DNA from: Actinomycetales bacterium Actino_02
GTDB taxonomy: Bacteria > Actinomycetota > Actinomycetes > Propionibacteriales > Propionibacteriaceae
NCBI GenBank assembly: GCA_001603275.1
Contig: LUYM01000021.1
Location: 62,001 to 126,000, forward strand
Length of the DNA stretch: 64,000 nucleotides
Direction: 5' to 3'
This document shows positions 1-8,817 of this stretch, in pieces; positions within the stretch are counted from its first letter, which is position 1, and each line of letters starts with the position of its first letter. A program made the translations under genes and the position numbers. Below the pieces are notes generated by a model that saw only the letters and a list, made by a program, of their open reading frames with translations, made no database searches and was not told the origin of the DNA.

Positions 1-49
1 GAGCCCAGTTGATCAGCACGCCACCGATATCGAAGATCACCGTCCGCAT
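1..49 (-). CDS. HAD-superfamily hydrolase, N-terminus only (runs off the window)
   Basis: Read on the minus strand from an ATG at 49, the sequence gives MRTVIFDIGGVLINWA before the window ends. The DxGGVL stretch after a hydrophobic strand is motif I of haloacid dehalogenase-like phosphatases, whose first Asp is the nucleophile. Only 16 residues are visible, so substrate and length cannot be judged. It is divergent from the TetR gene and shares the palindromic operator at 84-105, which suggests control by that repressor (inference). Confidence 0.7.
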   Translation of the reverse strand, partial: MRTVIFDIGGVLINWA

Positions 50-83
50 GTGCCCAGCATTGCGTATCCGCAGGGCTGGACGC

Positions 84-106
84 CTGTACCTACCTATAGG
101 TACAGT
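84..106 (+). promoter_or_regulatory. Palindromic operator overlapping the -10 of the tetR-gap operon
   Basis: A perfect inverted repeat has 9-base arms CTGTACCTA (84-92) and TAGGTACAG (97-105) around a 4-base spacer. The right arm overlaps TACAGT at 101-106, which sits 6 bases before the ATG at 113 and fits a -10 element of a leaderless mRNA. A TetR dimer bound here would block transcription of its own gene and gap, and probably of the divergent HAD gene. Seen: the palindrome and spacing; inferred: the ligand and repression. Confidence 0.72.
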
Positions 107-112
107 GAAGCC

Positions 113-1707
<1,595 letters not shown>

Positions 1708-1719
1708 CAGTGATCGACG

Positions 1720-1760
1720 CAGCTGCCGCCGGGTTCTTTCCCGGCGGCAGCTGTCGTTTC
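1720..1760. terminator. Rho-independent terminator between convergent genes
   Basis: A 14-bp perfect stem (1720-1733 with 1740-1753) closes a TTCTTT loop and is followed by TCGTTTC. It lies between gap and the convergent small HTH gene, so it can serve both strands. The U-tract is short on the plus side. Confidence 0.8.
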
Positions 1761-1762
1761 GG

Positions 1763-1942
1763 CTACTCGGCCGGCGCCCAGTAGCAGCGGACGGGGGAGA
1801 CGATCCGTCCGTCCTTCTTCAGCTCGGCCATGGCCTTGTCGACCGCCTTGCGGTCCAGACCGGTCAGCTCGACCACCTTGCCGGCGTTCAGCGGCGCTGC
1901 AGCCGTCCGCATAGCGTCGAGCACCTGCTCGGCATCGCTCAT
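1763..1942 (-). CDS. Small winged-helix-like protein, 59 residues
   Basis: An ATG at 1942 with GGAGG 8 bases upstream opens a 59-codon frame that begins MSDAEQVLDAMRTAAAPLNA and ends YWAPAE. The segment NAGKVVELTGLDRKAVDKAM reads as a helix-turn-helix, and the following KDGRIVSPVRCYW as a wing strand, as in minimal MarR/ArsR-type DNA-binding folds. I recognise a fold type, not a named family. GC3 is high and the Shine-Dalgarno is good, so it is very likely real. It is convergent with gap and shares the terminator. Its role is unknown; DNA binding or a gene-silencing cofactor are both possible. Confidence 0.72.
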   Translation of the reverse strand: MSDAEQVLDAMRTAAAPLNAGKVVELTGLDRKAVDKAMAELKKDGRIVSPVRCYWAPAE

Positions 1943-2040
1943 TTCCTACCTCCGATTGCTGGTGTTGTCGCCAACCTAGCGGGGTCTTGGTGAGCGTGCT
2001 GCGAGCGGCGGAGCTCTGGTCTTCGTTCGTCTCGTCCTGG

Positions 2041-2922
2041 TTAGTTCGGGCGGTTGTGCTCGCCGAATAGCTGGACCAGTGCCTGCAGTACCGGACGCCG
2101 TGAGCTGCCTTTGCGGGTGGCGATCTGCAGTCGCCAGGCGGGCAACTCTTCGGTGAGCGGACGGACTGCGCAGCCCTCGAAGTCGACGACCTTCGGGATC
2201 ACCGCCACCCCGAGCCCGGCCGCGACGTAGCCGGGCACCGCAGGTAGGCCGGGCACCTCGGCGGCGATCTGGCGGCTCAGCCCCAGGCTGGTCAACGCGG
2301 CCTCCACCTGGATCCGGTTGCCGTAGCCGGCCGGGACCTCCACCCAGGGCTCGCCAGCCAGCTCGGCCAACGACACCGACTGCCGGCCGGCTAGCCGATG
2401 GTTGGGCGGCAGCAACGCCACATAGTCGGCGCTGAGCAGCTCGACGGCGTCCAGCTCGGGTGGGGGAGGGACGGCCACGAAGGCGGCGTCCAGCCGTCCA
2501 TGGCTGAGATCCTCGCTGAGCCCCAGCGAGCCGGAACTGGACGCGGTCAGGCTCACCTCGACTCCAGGGAAGCGGGCCCGCAGATCGCGTAGCACGGACG
2601 GGAGGTGGCCGACCTGCTCCAGGCCGACGAAGATGCCCAGCCGCAGCCGCCCGCGCAGACCACCGTCGGCCTGCCCGGCGAGTACGCGCAGCGCCTCTAC
2701 CTGGTCGAGGATCTCTTGCGCACGTGGCAGAAGGCCCTCGCCGGCATCGGTCAGCCGGACCGACTTGGTTGTCCGGGCGAAGAGTTGGACGCCCAGCTCC
2801 CGCTCCAGGCTGCGCAGTCCGGCCGAGACCGTCGATTGAGCCACGAACAGCCGATGCGCGGCCTCGGTCACATTCAGCTCGGCAGCGACGGTGGTGAAGT
2901 ACTCGAGCTGACGGGTATCCAT
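2041..2922 (-). CDS. LysR-type transcriptional regulator
   Basis: A 293-residue LysR protein. The N-terminal HTH covers about residues 1-60 (MDTRQLEYFTTVAAELNVTE, then AAHRLFVAQSTVSAGLRSLE), and a periplasmic-binding-like effector domain follows from about 90. Length is typical. It is divergent from the MFS transporter at 3006, the usual arrangement for a regulator of an efflux gene. A TATTAT element lies 7 bases before the ATG, implying leaderless mRNA. The inducer is unknown. Confidence 0.93.
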   Translation of the reverse strand: MDTRQLEYFTTVAAELNVTEAAHRLFVAQSTVSAGLRSLERELGVQLFARTTKSVRLTDAGEGLLPRAQEILDQVEALRVLAGQADGGLRGRLRLGIFVGLEQVGHLPSVLRDLRARFPGVEVSLTASSSGSLGLSEDLSHGRLDAAFVAVPPPPELDAVELLSADYVALLPPNHRLAGRQSVSLAELAGEPWVEVPAGYGNRIQVEAALTSLGLSRQIAAEVPGLPAVPGYVAAGLGVAVIPKVVDFEGCAVRPLTEELPAWRLQIATRKGSSRRPVLQALVQLFGEHNRPN

Positions 2923-2929
2923 GAAGTCA

Positions 2930-2935
2930 ATAATA
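2930..2935 (-). promoter_or_regulatory. -10 element TATTAT, leaderless start of the LysR gene
   Basis: On the minus strand TATTAT lies 7 bases upstream of the ATG at 2922, so the transcript would start at or next to the start codon. Confidence 0.55.
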
Positions 2936-3005
2936 GATGAGAGCGATCAACGCCATAGGAATAAATCGTTGGACGCGATGGATGCTTGCGCCCGACCATG
3001 GACTC

Positions 3006-4238
3006 ATGACCACCAAGTTCGCCGAAGCCACCATCCCGACCACCGACCGGGCAGCGCTCAGCGCTCGCGCCGGCTTCTGGATCGTTGCTATCGCCTTCGC
3101 GGTGCTGATGGCCTTCACCACGGTGCCAACCCCGCTGTATGCGCTGTATCAGGCGCGCGACGGCTTCCCGACGCTGGTGGTCACGGCCATCTTCGCCGCC
3201 TACGCGGTCGGGGTCATCGTGGGCCTTCTCTTCCTCGGCCATGCAGGCGATCACCTGGGACGACGTCCGGTGGTACTCGCCGTGGCCGGCGTCCAACTGC
3301 TCACGGCGATCGGCTTCACGCTGTTGAGCGATGTTGCCGGGCTGCTCGTGCTGCGGCTGATCTCCGGGGTGGCTGCCGGTGTGCTCACCTCGACGGCCAC
3401 TGCCTACTTGGCCGAGTTGCGCCGGGCATGGCGTCCGGGTTCGCCGGGACTGGCCGTCAGTGTCGGCGCCGCGGCCAACCTGGGTGGATTGGCTCTGGGC
3501 CCGCTGGTCTCCGGCATGATCGCCGAGTGGGCACCGGCCCCGCTGGTGACCGCCTACCTGGTGTTGGCGGCCGCGATCATCGCGGTGGCGGTGCCGCTGA
3601 GCCGGGTTCCGGAGACCGTCCAGGCTGATCGCGAGGGCTTCGCGGTGCGGCCGCAGCCGATCGCTGTGCCCGCACAGCATCGGACGCTCTACTGGGCTGC
3701 CGGCCTGGGCATCTTCACCGCGTTCGCCATCACCGGCTTCTACGGATCGGTGGCGCCGGCCTTCCTCGGTCAGGTGCTCGGCTCGCATGATCGGCTGCTG
3801 GCCGGGGTCGCCTCGACGGTCGTCTTCGCCGCTGCGGCAGGTGCCCAGCTCGGCTTCGGCCACCTGCCGATGCGGCTGCAGTTGCGGCTGGGGACGGCCG
3901 CGATGGCGGTGGGCCTGATCGTGATTGCGTTCGCCGGACCGTCCGCATCGCTGGCCGCCTTCCTGGGCGGGGGAGCGGTGGCCGGGGCCGGCCTGGGCCT
4001 AATGTTTCGTGGGTCGCTGGCGGTGGCGTCCGGCCTGTCGGACGGACGCAACCACGGCGCCGTGCTGGCCGGGATCCTGCTGATCGGCAACGCCGGCCTC
4101 GCGATCGCGCCGGTGCTGGTCGGGCTCAGCCTGAACTGGCTACCGATCGTGGGGGTCACCATCGGCTTCGCCGCCGCCGTGCTCGTCCTGGTGCTGTGGG
4201 CCGGGCCGCGACTGGCTCGGGCCGGTCGCACGGTCTGA
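3006..4238 (+). CDS. MFS transporter (drug/metabolite efflux type)
   Basis: A 410-residue polytopic membrane protein with about 12 predicted transmembrane segments. The loop after helix 2 reads GHAGDHLGRRPVV, the classical MFS motif A. The start is placed at ATG 3006 (MTTKFAEATIP), because the longer frame from 2937 adds a non-conserved leader that would cover the promoter region of the divergent LysR gene. It probably exports a small molecule by proton antiport, under control of the LysR protein. The substrate cannot be told from sequence. Confidence 0.88.
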   Translation: MTTKFAEATIPTTDRAALSARAGFWIVAIAFAVLMAFTTVPTPLYALYQARDGFPTLVVTAIFAAYAVGVIVGLLFLGHAGDHLGRRPVVLAVAGVQLLTAIGFTLLSDVAGLLVLRLISGVAAGVLTSTATAYLAELRRAWRPGSPGLAVSVGAAANLGGLALGPLVSGMIAEWAPAPLVTAYLVLAAAIIAVAVPLSRVPETVQADREGFAVRPQPIAVPAQHRTLYWAAGLGIFTAFAITGFYGSVAPAFLGQVLGSHDRLLAGVASTVVFAAAAGAQLGFGHLPMRLQLRLGTAAMAVGLIVIAFAGPSASLAAFLGGGAVAGAGLGLMFRGSLAVASGLSDGRNHGAVLAGILLIGNAGLAIAPVLVGLSLNWLPIVGVTIGFAAAVLVLVLWAGPRLARAGRTV

Positions 4239-4288
4239 GTATCTCGGCAGCGGCGATCGTCGGGGTTCGAGGCACCCTCGGCCACCGG

Positions 4289-4294
4289 TAGGCT
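4289..4294 (+). promoter_or_regulatory. -10 element TAGGCT upstream of ychF
   Basis: TAGGCT ends 8 bases before the GTG at 4303, so the mRNA would have a leader of only one or two bases. Confidence 0.5.
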
Positions 4295-4302
4295 TTGCGG
4301 AC

Positions 4303-5376
4303 GTGGCTCTCACCATCGGCATCGTCGGACTGCCCAACGCCGGCAAGTCCACCCTGTTCAACGCGCTGACCCGCAACAACGTGCTGGCGGCCAACTATCC
4401 GTTCGCGACGATCGAGCCGAATGTCGGCGTCGTCGGCGTCCCGGACGAGCGGCTGCCGGTGCTCGGCAAGCTGTTCAACTCCGAGCGGCTGGTGCCGGCC
4501 ACGGTGAGCTTCGTCGACATCGCCGGCATCGTGAAGGGCGCGTCGCAGGGTGAGGGGATGGGTAATGCCTTCCTCGCCAACATCCGCGAGGCCGACGCGA
4601 TCTGCCAGGTCACCCGAGTCTTCCGTGACCCGGACGTGACCCACGTCGACGGCGAAGTGAACCCCGGCAGCGACATCGAGACGATCCGCACCGAGCTGAT
4701 CCTGGCCGACCTGCAGACCTTGGAGAAGGCGCTGCCCCGGGTCGAGAAGGAAGCCCGGATCAAGAAGGAGAAGCAGCCCACCCTGGCCGCTTACCTGCAG
4801 GCCCAGGAGGTGCTGAACTCCGGCGTGGGCGTCCATGCCGCCGGGCTCGACCTCGAGCCGCTGCGCGAGCTGTTCCTGCTCACCGCCAAGCCCTACCTCT
4901 ACGTGTTCAACTGCGACTCCGACGAGCTCACCGACACCGAGCTGATCGCGAAGATGCGCGCGTTGGTGGCTCCGGCCGAGGCGATCTTCCTGGACGCCAA
5001 GATCGAGTCCGAGCTGATCGAGATGGAGCCGGACGAGGCGCGGGAGTTCCTCGAGGAGATGGGCATCGCCGAGCCCGGCCTGGACACTCTGGCCCGGGTC
5101 GGCTACGAAACCCTCGGTCTGCAGAGCTACCTGACCGCCGGCCCCAAGGAGTCCCGGGCCTGGACGATCAAGAAGGGCGCCACCGCTCCTGAGGCGGCCG
5201 GCGTGATTCACACCGACTTCCAGAAGGGCTTCATCAAGGCCGAGATCGTCAGCTTCGACGATCTGGTCGAGCTCGGCTCCGTCGCCGCAGCGCGGGCAGC
5301 CGGCAAGGCCCGCATGGAAGGCAAGGACTACGTGATGGCCGATGGCGACGTCGTCGAGTTCCGCTTCAACGTCTGA
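4303..5376 (+). CDS. ychF: Redox-regulated ATPase YchF (Obg-like)
   Basis: A 357-residue P-loop NTPase of the Obg/YchF family that preferentially hydrolyses ATP and is linked to ribosomes and stress responses. Walker A is GLPNAGKST at residues 8-16, the G3 region is VDIAGIVKGASQGEGMGN, and the NKxD specificity motif is replaced by NCDSDE, as expected for YchF. The C-terminal TGS-like domain ends with KDYVMADGDVVEFRFNV. Full length, GTG start immediately after the -10 element. Confidence 0.96.
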   Translation: MALTIGIVGLPNAGKSTLFNALTRNNVLAANYPFATIEPNVGVVGVPDERLPVLGKLFNSERLVPATVSFVDIAGIVKGASQGEGMGNAFLANIREADAICQVTRVFRDPDVTHVDGEVNPGSDIETIRTELILADLQTLEKALPRVEKEARIKKEKQPTLAAYLQAQEVLNSGVGVHAAGLDLEPLRELFLLTAKPYLYVFNCDSDELTDTELIAKMRALVAPAEAIFLDAKIESELIEMEPDEAREFLEEMGIAEPGLDTLARVGYETLGLQSYLTAGPKESRAWTIKKGATAPEAAGVIHTDFQKGFIKAEIVSFDDLVELGSVAAARAAGKARMEGKDYVMADGDVVEFRFNV

Positions 5377-5710
5377 GCGCTTCTTCGGTCGCCTTCGGAG
5401 TCTTGTCGCGCGCATCCGGGAGTGGTGGTCGGGTCCGGGGTGGGACGCACCCGTGCCTCGCGAGCGAGTTCGCCAGGAGGCCGCGCGCCTCGTCGCGGGT
5501 GAGATCACCGAGCGGGAGTTCGTGAGCTGGATTCACATTCATGTGGGCCACAGGGGCTACGACGATCTCATCGAGTTGGTTGAACTGGACGACGAGTACG
5601 ACCCTGTCGACTTCCCCGATGAAGACCGGTGGTTCCGGGAGTCCGCCGAGGCTGCGGCGATCCGCAACCACGTGCGCGAGGTGGCGCTGCGACTGCTGGC
5701 CGACTGCTGA
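5342..5710 (+). CDS. Conserved-type small acidic protein of unknown function
   Basis: The open frame is 122 codons. The ATG at 5342 lies inside the 3' end of ychF and gives a serine-rich leader (MATSSSSASTSER) that may be an artefact; a GTG at 5453 would give 85 residues. The well-formed part is mixed helical and acidic (EITEREFVSWIHIHVGHRGY, then DDLIELVELDDEYDPVDFPD). There is no signal peptide or membrane segment. I do not recognise the family. It lies between ychF and the Nudix gene in the same direction. Confidence 0.55.
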   Translation: MATSSSSASTSERFFGRLRSLVARIREWWSGPGWDAPVPRERVRQEAARLVAGEITEREFVSWIHIHVGHRGYDDLIELVELDDEYDPVDFPDEDRWFRESAEAAAIRNHVREVALRLLADC

Positions 5711-5817
5711 ACCGCATCTTCGCGGTCTCGCAGGCACCGGCGGACTCCGCCTAGGTCGACGAAGTTTGCGGTGGCGCGGACCTTTGCCGATCTGGGTGTC
5801 GGTGCGCCCATCCGTCA

Positions 5818-6234
5818 GTGTGGGACGCTCTGCAGGTGTCAGCACTCGTCGATCGGCAGCGGATGGCGGCCTACGGGGTCGCGGTACGCAACGGCTGCAT
5901 TCTGCTGACCCGGGCCAGTCGAAGCTCCGACTTCCCGAGTACCTGGTCGTTGCCCGGCGGGGGCGTCGACCACGGCGAGCATCCGGGACAGACCGTGGTT
6001 CGCGAGTTCCTCGAGGAGACCGGGCTTGAGGTCGTGATCGACAGTGATTGCGCGGTGTTCAGCGATGTGCGCGCCATCCCGAGCAAGGGGATCCGGCTGC
6101 ATCACGTCCGCTTCTGCTACCCGGTCAGCGTTGTCGCCGGCGTGCTTCGCAACGAGCCGCAGGGGTCGACTGATCTGGCCCGGTGGGTGGAGTTCGATGA
6201 GGCGCTCGGCCTGATCCCGATCGCCCGTTCGTGA
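5818..6234 (+). CDS. Nudix hydrolase
   Basis: A 138-residue Nudix protein. The box GX5EX7REUXEEXGU is intact: GGGVDHGEHPGQTVVREFLE followed by ETGL, at about residues 47-70. This motif binds the metal that cleaves nucleoside diphosphate-X bonds. The annotated start is a GTG; an internal ATG at 5863 (MAAYGVAV) is also possible. Substrate is unknown; short Nudix proteins of this type often clean up oxidised nucleotides or act on NDP-sugars. Confidence 0.88.
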   Translation: MWDALQVSALVDRQRMAAYGVAVRNGCILLTRASRSSDFPSTWSLPGGGVDHGEHPGQTVVREFLEETGLEVVIDSDCAVFSDVRAIPSKGIRLHHVRFCYPVSVVAGVLRNEPQGSTDLARWVEFDEALGLIPIARS

Positions 6235-6336
6235 CTGCGGCCATCGAGGCGACGGCACACGGACGGCCGCTCGCCGCAACTTCCTCGTGAGGCCTGAGCC
6301 GGCTCGTGGCGAGGTGTTGCGGGCGAGTCCTGAGGA

Positions 6337-6342
6337 TAGGGT
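6337..6342 (+). promoter_or_regulatory. -10 element TAGGGT, leaderless start of the CDF-like gene
   Basis: TAGGGT lies 6 bases before the GTG at 6349. Confidence 0.55.
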
Positions 6343-6348
6343 TCACGG

Positions 6349-6996
6349 GTGAGTAGCCCGGCTCCGGACCTTGAGTCTCCGCAGGACCAGCCCGATCCGG
6401 GCCGGTTGCGGCGGACGGTGCTGATCGTCGCGGCGCTGAACCTGGCCTACTTCTTCGTCGAGTTCCTGGTTGCGCTCGGCGCGCATTCGGTGGCGCTGCT
6501 CGCCGACAGTGTCGACTTCCTCGAGGACACCGCGGTCAATGTGCTGATCTTCGTGGCGCTCGGCTGGCCGCTGGTCCGTCGGGCGGTGATGGGCAAGCTG
6601 ATGGCGCTGGTAATTCTTGGTCCGGCTGTGCTGGCCGGATGGGAGGCGATTCGGCGCTTCTCGGCCCCCGAGCCGCCGCTGGTCCTGCCGCTCGTGGTCG
6701 CGTCGCTGGGCGCCATTGTCGTCAATGGGACGAGCGCATGGCTGCTCAGTCGAGTGCGACATCACGGCGGATCGCTGAGCCGTGCCGCATTCCTGTCTGC
6801 GCGCAACGATGTTCTGGTGAACCTCGCGATCATCGCGATGGGCATTCTCACCGTGTGGTTGAGCTCAGGCTGGCCCGACCTGATCCTCGGCTGCTTCATC
6901 ATCGCGTTGGCCGTCAGGGCGGCCGTGGAGGTCTGGGAGGTCAGCGAGGAGGAACGCCTGGCCGCGAAAGCCCTTGCCGGAGAGGATCTTGACTGA
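6349..6996 (+). CDS. Cation diffusion facilitator-like membrane protein with altered metal motif
   Basis: A 215-residue protein with about six transmembrane helices. The stretch HSVALLADSVDFLEDTAVN matches helix 2 of CDF transporters, where HxxxD normally binds Zn, Co, Ni or Cd; here the histidine is replaced by Asp (DFLED). The helix 5 counterpart reads SARNDVLVNL. The cytoplasmic C-terminal regulatory domain of CDFs is missing, and the protein ends shortly after the last helix. It is best called a cation transporter family protein of uncertain substrate. Confidence 0.78.
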   Translation: MSSPAPDLESPQDQPDPGRLRRTVLIVAALNLAYFFVEFLVALGAHSVALLADSVDFLEDTAVNVLIFVALGWPLVRRAVMGKLMALVILGPAVLAGWEAIRRFSAPEPPLVLPLVVASLGAIVVNGTSAWLLSRVRHHGGSLSRAAFLSARNDVLVNLAIIAMGILTVWLSSGWPDLILGCFIIALAVRAAVEVWEVSEEERLAAKALAGEDLD

Positions 6997-7086
6997 GCCC
7001 GGAGGCGCCCCCCTGAACCGGTCTCGCCCGTGCGACCGGCGCCTTCGCGTGGGGTGTCGGTGGTGCCCCGTTGATCGGGGGTGAGC

Positions 7087-7722
7087 TCAGCCGCCGGCCT
7101 TGCGAGTGAAGGTCAGGTGGGTGACGCCGCTCGGCGAGGCCACTGATTCGACCTCGAAGCGGGACTCGATGCCCTCTAGGCCATCCCAGAGCCGGACGCC
7201 GCGGCCCAGCACGATCGGCACCACCACCAGGTGCAGGTGATCGATCAGGTCAGCGGCCAGGAAGTCGCGCAGCATGCTCGGGCCGCCGCCGATCCGGACG
7301 TTCAGGCTATCTGCGGCCTCGCGGGCGATGGCCAGGGCTTCGGCGGGAGACGCTTCGAGGAAGTGGAAGGTGGTGCCGCCGTCCAACTCGATCGGTGGAT
7401 GCGGCCGGTGAGTCAGCACGAAGGTCGGGGTGTGGAACGGCGGGTTGTCGCCCCACCAGCCGGTCCAGTCCGGGTCGTCCTGCCAGCCGGGCGGGCCGAA
7501 CTTGTGGGCACCCATGATCTCGGCCCCGATGCCAGGCCCGTGCCGCTGCGCGAAGGCGTTGTCGATGCCGTCCGAGCCGTCCGGACTCCAGTATTGGGTG
7601 GCCATCATCCAGGTGTGCAGGCGCTGGCCGGCATGGCCGAAAGGTGCCTCCGTGCTCTGCGGCTCGCCGGTGGCGAAGCCGTCCAGCGAGATGGAGAAGT
7701 TGTGGACTCGGGTTCGGGACAT
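7087..7722 (-). CDS. RibD C-terminal / dihydrofolate reductase-like protein
   Basis: A 211-residue protein starting MSRTRVHNFSISLDGFATGE, a typical first strand of the RibD-C (bacterial bifunctional deaminase-reductase C-terminal) family. Later it has NVRIGGGPSMLRDFLAADLI and HLHLVVVPIVLGRGVRLW, the NADPH-binding and strand elements of the fold. Stand-alone members are numerous in actinobacteria and are mostly uncharacterised reductases, not true riboflavin enzymes. Monocistronic; the repeat cluster at 7809-8000 lies upstream of it. Confidence 0.88.
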   Translation of the reverse strand: MSRTRVHNFSISLDGFATGEPQSTEAPFGHAGQRLHTWMMATQYWSPDGSDGIDNAFAQRHGPGIGAEIMGAHKFGPPGWQDDPDWTGWWGDNPPFHTPTFVLTHRPHPPIELDGGTTFHFLEASPAEALAIAREAADSLNVRIGGGPSMLRDFLAADLIDHLHLVVVPIVLGRGVRLWDGLEGIESRFEVESVASPSGVTHLTFTRKAGG

Positions 7723-7808
7723 CGTGCTCCTCTGTGGCGGGGCTGGGTCCGGTTCCAGGTTCGCAGCCGGCGGGTGTGCGGCTCAATGCCTCATCGGGGT
7801 CGGCAACT

Positions 7809-8000
7809 GCGGTATAGACGCATGGCAGGGCACCGATCTGCGGCGATTTCCGCGCATTGGGTGGCTCTCCATGGGTGCGGGTCGCGAACTGCGGCGAAAT
7901 CCGCGTTATGTGGTCGATGGGAGTCGCCATATCGCGGGAATCTCCGCGGTCTGGTCGTCTTGGGCTGACGGGGCCCTCGATAACGCGGGTATCGCCGCGC
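7809..8000. repeat. Cluster of five degenerate GC-rich palindromes
   Basis: Four imperfect palindromes begin at 7840, 7891, 7934 and 7985, each 15-16 bases. The first two read GCGGCGA-TT/AA-TCCGCG; the last two read GCGGGAATCTCCGCG and GCGGGTATCGCCGCG. A weaker fifth copy begins at 7809 (TGCGGTATAGACGCA). Spacings are 31, 51, 43 and 51. They fill the roughly 290 bases between two minus-strand genes, where I see no credible gene. They may be a repeat family, protein-binding sites or processed hairpins. Confidence 0.6.
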
Positions 8001-8016
8001 CCGGCCCTGTCGGCGG

Positions 8017-8259
8017 CTAGTCGGCTCGGCGCACCATCTCTTCGGCGATCCAGCGGGCTTTCTCCCGGCTGCAGGCGCCGGGCTCGCTGAAGCTGACTGC
8101 GAAGACGCCGGTGATCTCGGTGAGTTGCGGGAGGCCGTGGAGCTTGAGGATCTCGTCCGCCTCTGCCGCGTACTCGTCGTGGGTGCCGCCGGCGGCGATC
8201 AGTCCCACCGGGTCGGCCTCGGCCAGGATCGAGATCAGCTCTTCGCGGGAGATCGCCAT
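8017..8259 (-). CDS. Small DUF1871-like protein
   Basis: An 80-residue protein starting MAISREELISILAEADPVGL. The layout, with a WDP-like (here ADPVGLIAAGG) turn, a DEYAAEADEIL helix, then VFAVSFSEPG and a C-terminal helix, resembles the DUF1871 family of small helical proteins. The similarity is judged by eye, so the family name is tentative. Function is unknown. The ATG at 8259 is preferred over the much longer open frame upstream because TAGGCT lies 7 bases before it. Confidence 0.7.
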   Translation of the reverse strand: MAISREELISILAEADPVGLIAAGGTHDEYAAEADEILKLHGLPQLTEITGVFAVSFSEPGACSREKARWIAEEMVRRAD

Positions 8260-8266
8260 GGCGCTG

Positions 8267-8272
8267 AGCCTA
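8267..8272 (-). promoter_or_regulatory. -10 element TAGGCT, leaderless start of the DUF1871-like gene
   Basis: On the minus strand TAGGCT lies 7 bases upstream of the ATG at 8259. Confidence 0.55.
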
Positions 8273-8352
8273 GACCGGACGTTCCGGCGTTGCCCAACCG
8301 CCGCGCGCTGGGCGCGACCGTGTGGAGCCCCGCCACCGAAGACAATGGGGCA

Positions 8353-8817
8353 GTGGTGAGGATCCGAGTGGCCGATCTGTGCGGCGCCGACGCGTCCGAC
8401 TGTGCAACTCTGCTCGAGCGGTATCTTCGCGACACCGAGGCTGAGAAGCTCGCCCACGGCCTGCCTGGGGCCAGTACCGATCGGCTGCCCGCTCGCTACC
8501 GCGCAGAGATCCGTGATCCGGGCTCGGCGCTGGCCGGTGCGACGATGCTGCTCGCCTTCGATGACGAGCTTCCCGTCGGGATCGCCGTGGTGAGCGGGGA
8601 CGAGATCAAGCGGCTGTTCGTGAGCGAGCTCGCTCGTGGACAGGGCGTGGGGCGGCAGTTGCTCGAGGCGGCAGTTGCCCTGATTCCCGGCGAGACAAGG
8701 CTCACCGTGTGGAGCTGGCGGACCGCGGCGCTCCAGCTCTACCAGCGAGCCGGCTTCGTCCAAGTCGAGTCGTGGGACGGACGCGGCGGCCTAGTCTGCC
8801 TGACCCGCCGGGGCTGA
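8353..8817 (+). CDS. GNAT family N-acetyltransferase
   Basis: A protein of about 154 residues. The acetyl-CoA motif A is visible as IKRLFVSELARGQGVGRQLL, and LQLYQRAGFVQVES is the typical C-terminal GNAT strand-helix. The frame is open from 8125, but that region overlaps the promoter and 5' part of the divergent gene, so I place the start at GTG 8353 (or 8356); GACAAT lies 6 bases before 8353. The substrate is unknown. Its last 27 bases overlap the convergent CPBP gene. Confidence 0.85.
   Translation: MVRIRVADLCGADASDCATLLERYLRDTEAEKLAHGLPGASTDRLPARYRAEIRDPGSALAGATMLLAFDDELPVGIAVVSGDEIKRLFVSELARGQGVGRQLLEAAVALIPGETRLTVWSWRTAALQLYQRAGFVQVESWDGRGGLVCLTRRG

Noticed and set aside
50-112. Longer TetR N-terminus from GTG 50
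   Set aside because: The added residues are not TetR-like and would be encoded by the operator and promoter.
7307-7930. 207-codon minus-strand frame across the palindrome cluster
   Set aside because: It is out of frame with the RibD-C-like gene for most of its length, and its N-terminal part is encoded by the degenerate repeats.
7809-8000. CRISPR array
   Set aside because: The copies are only 15-16 bases, differ from each other, are themselves palindromic, have unequal spacing (31-51), and there are no cas genes.
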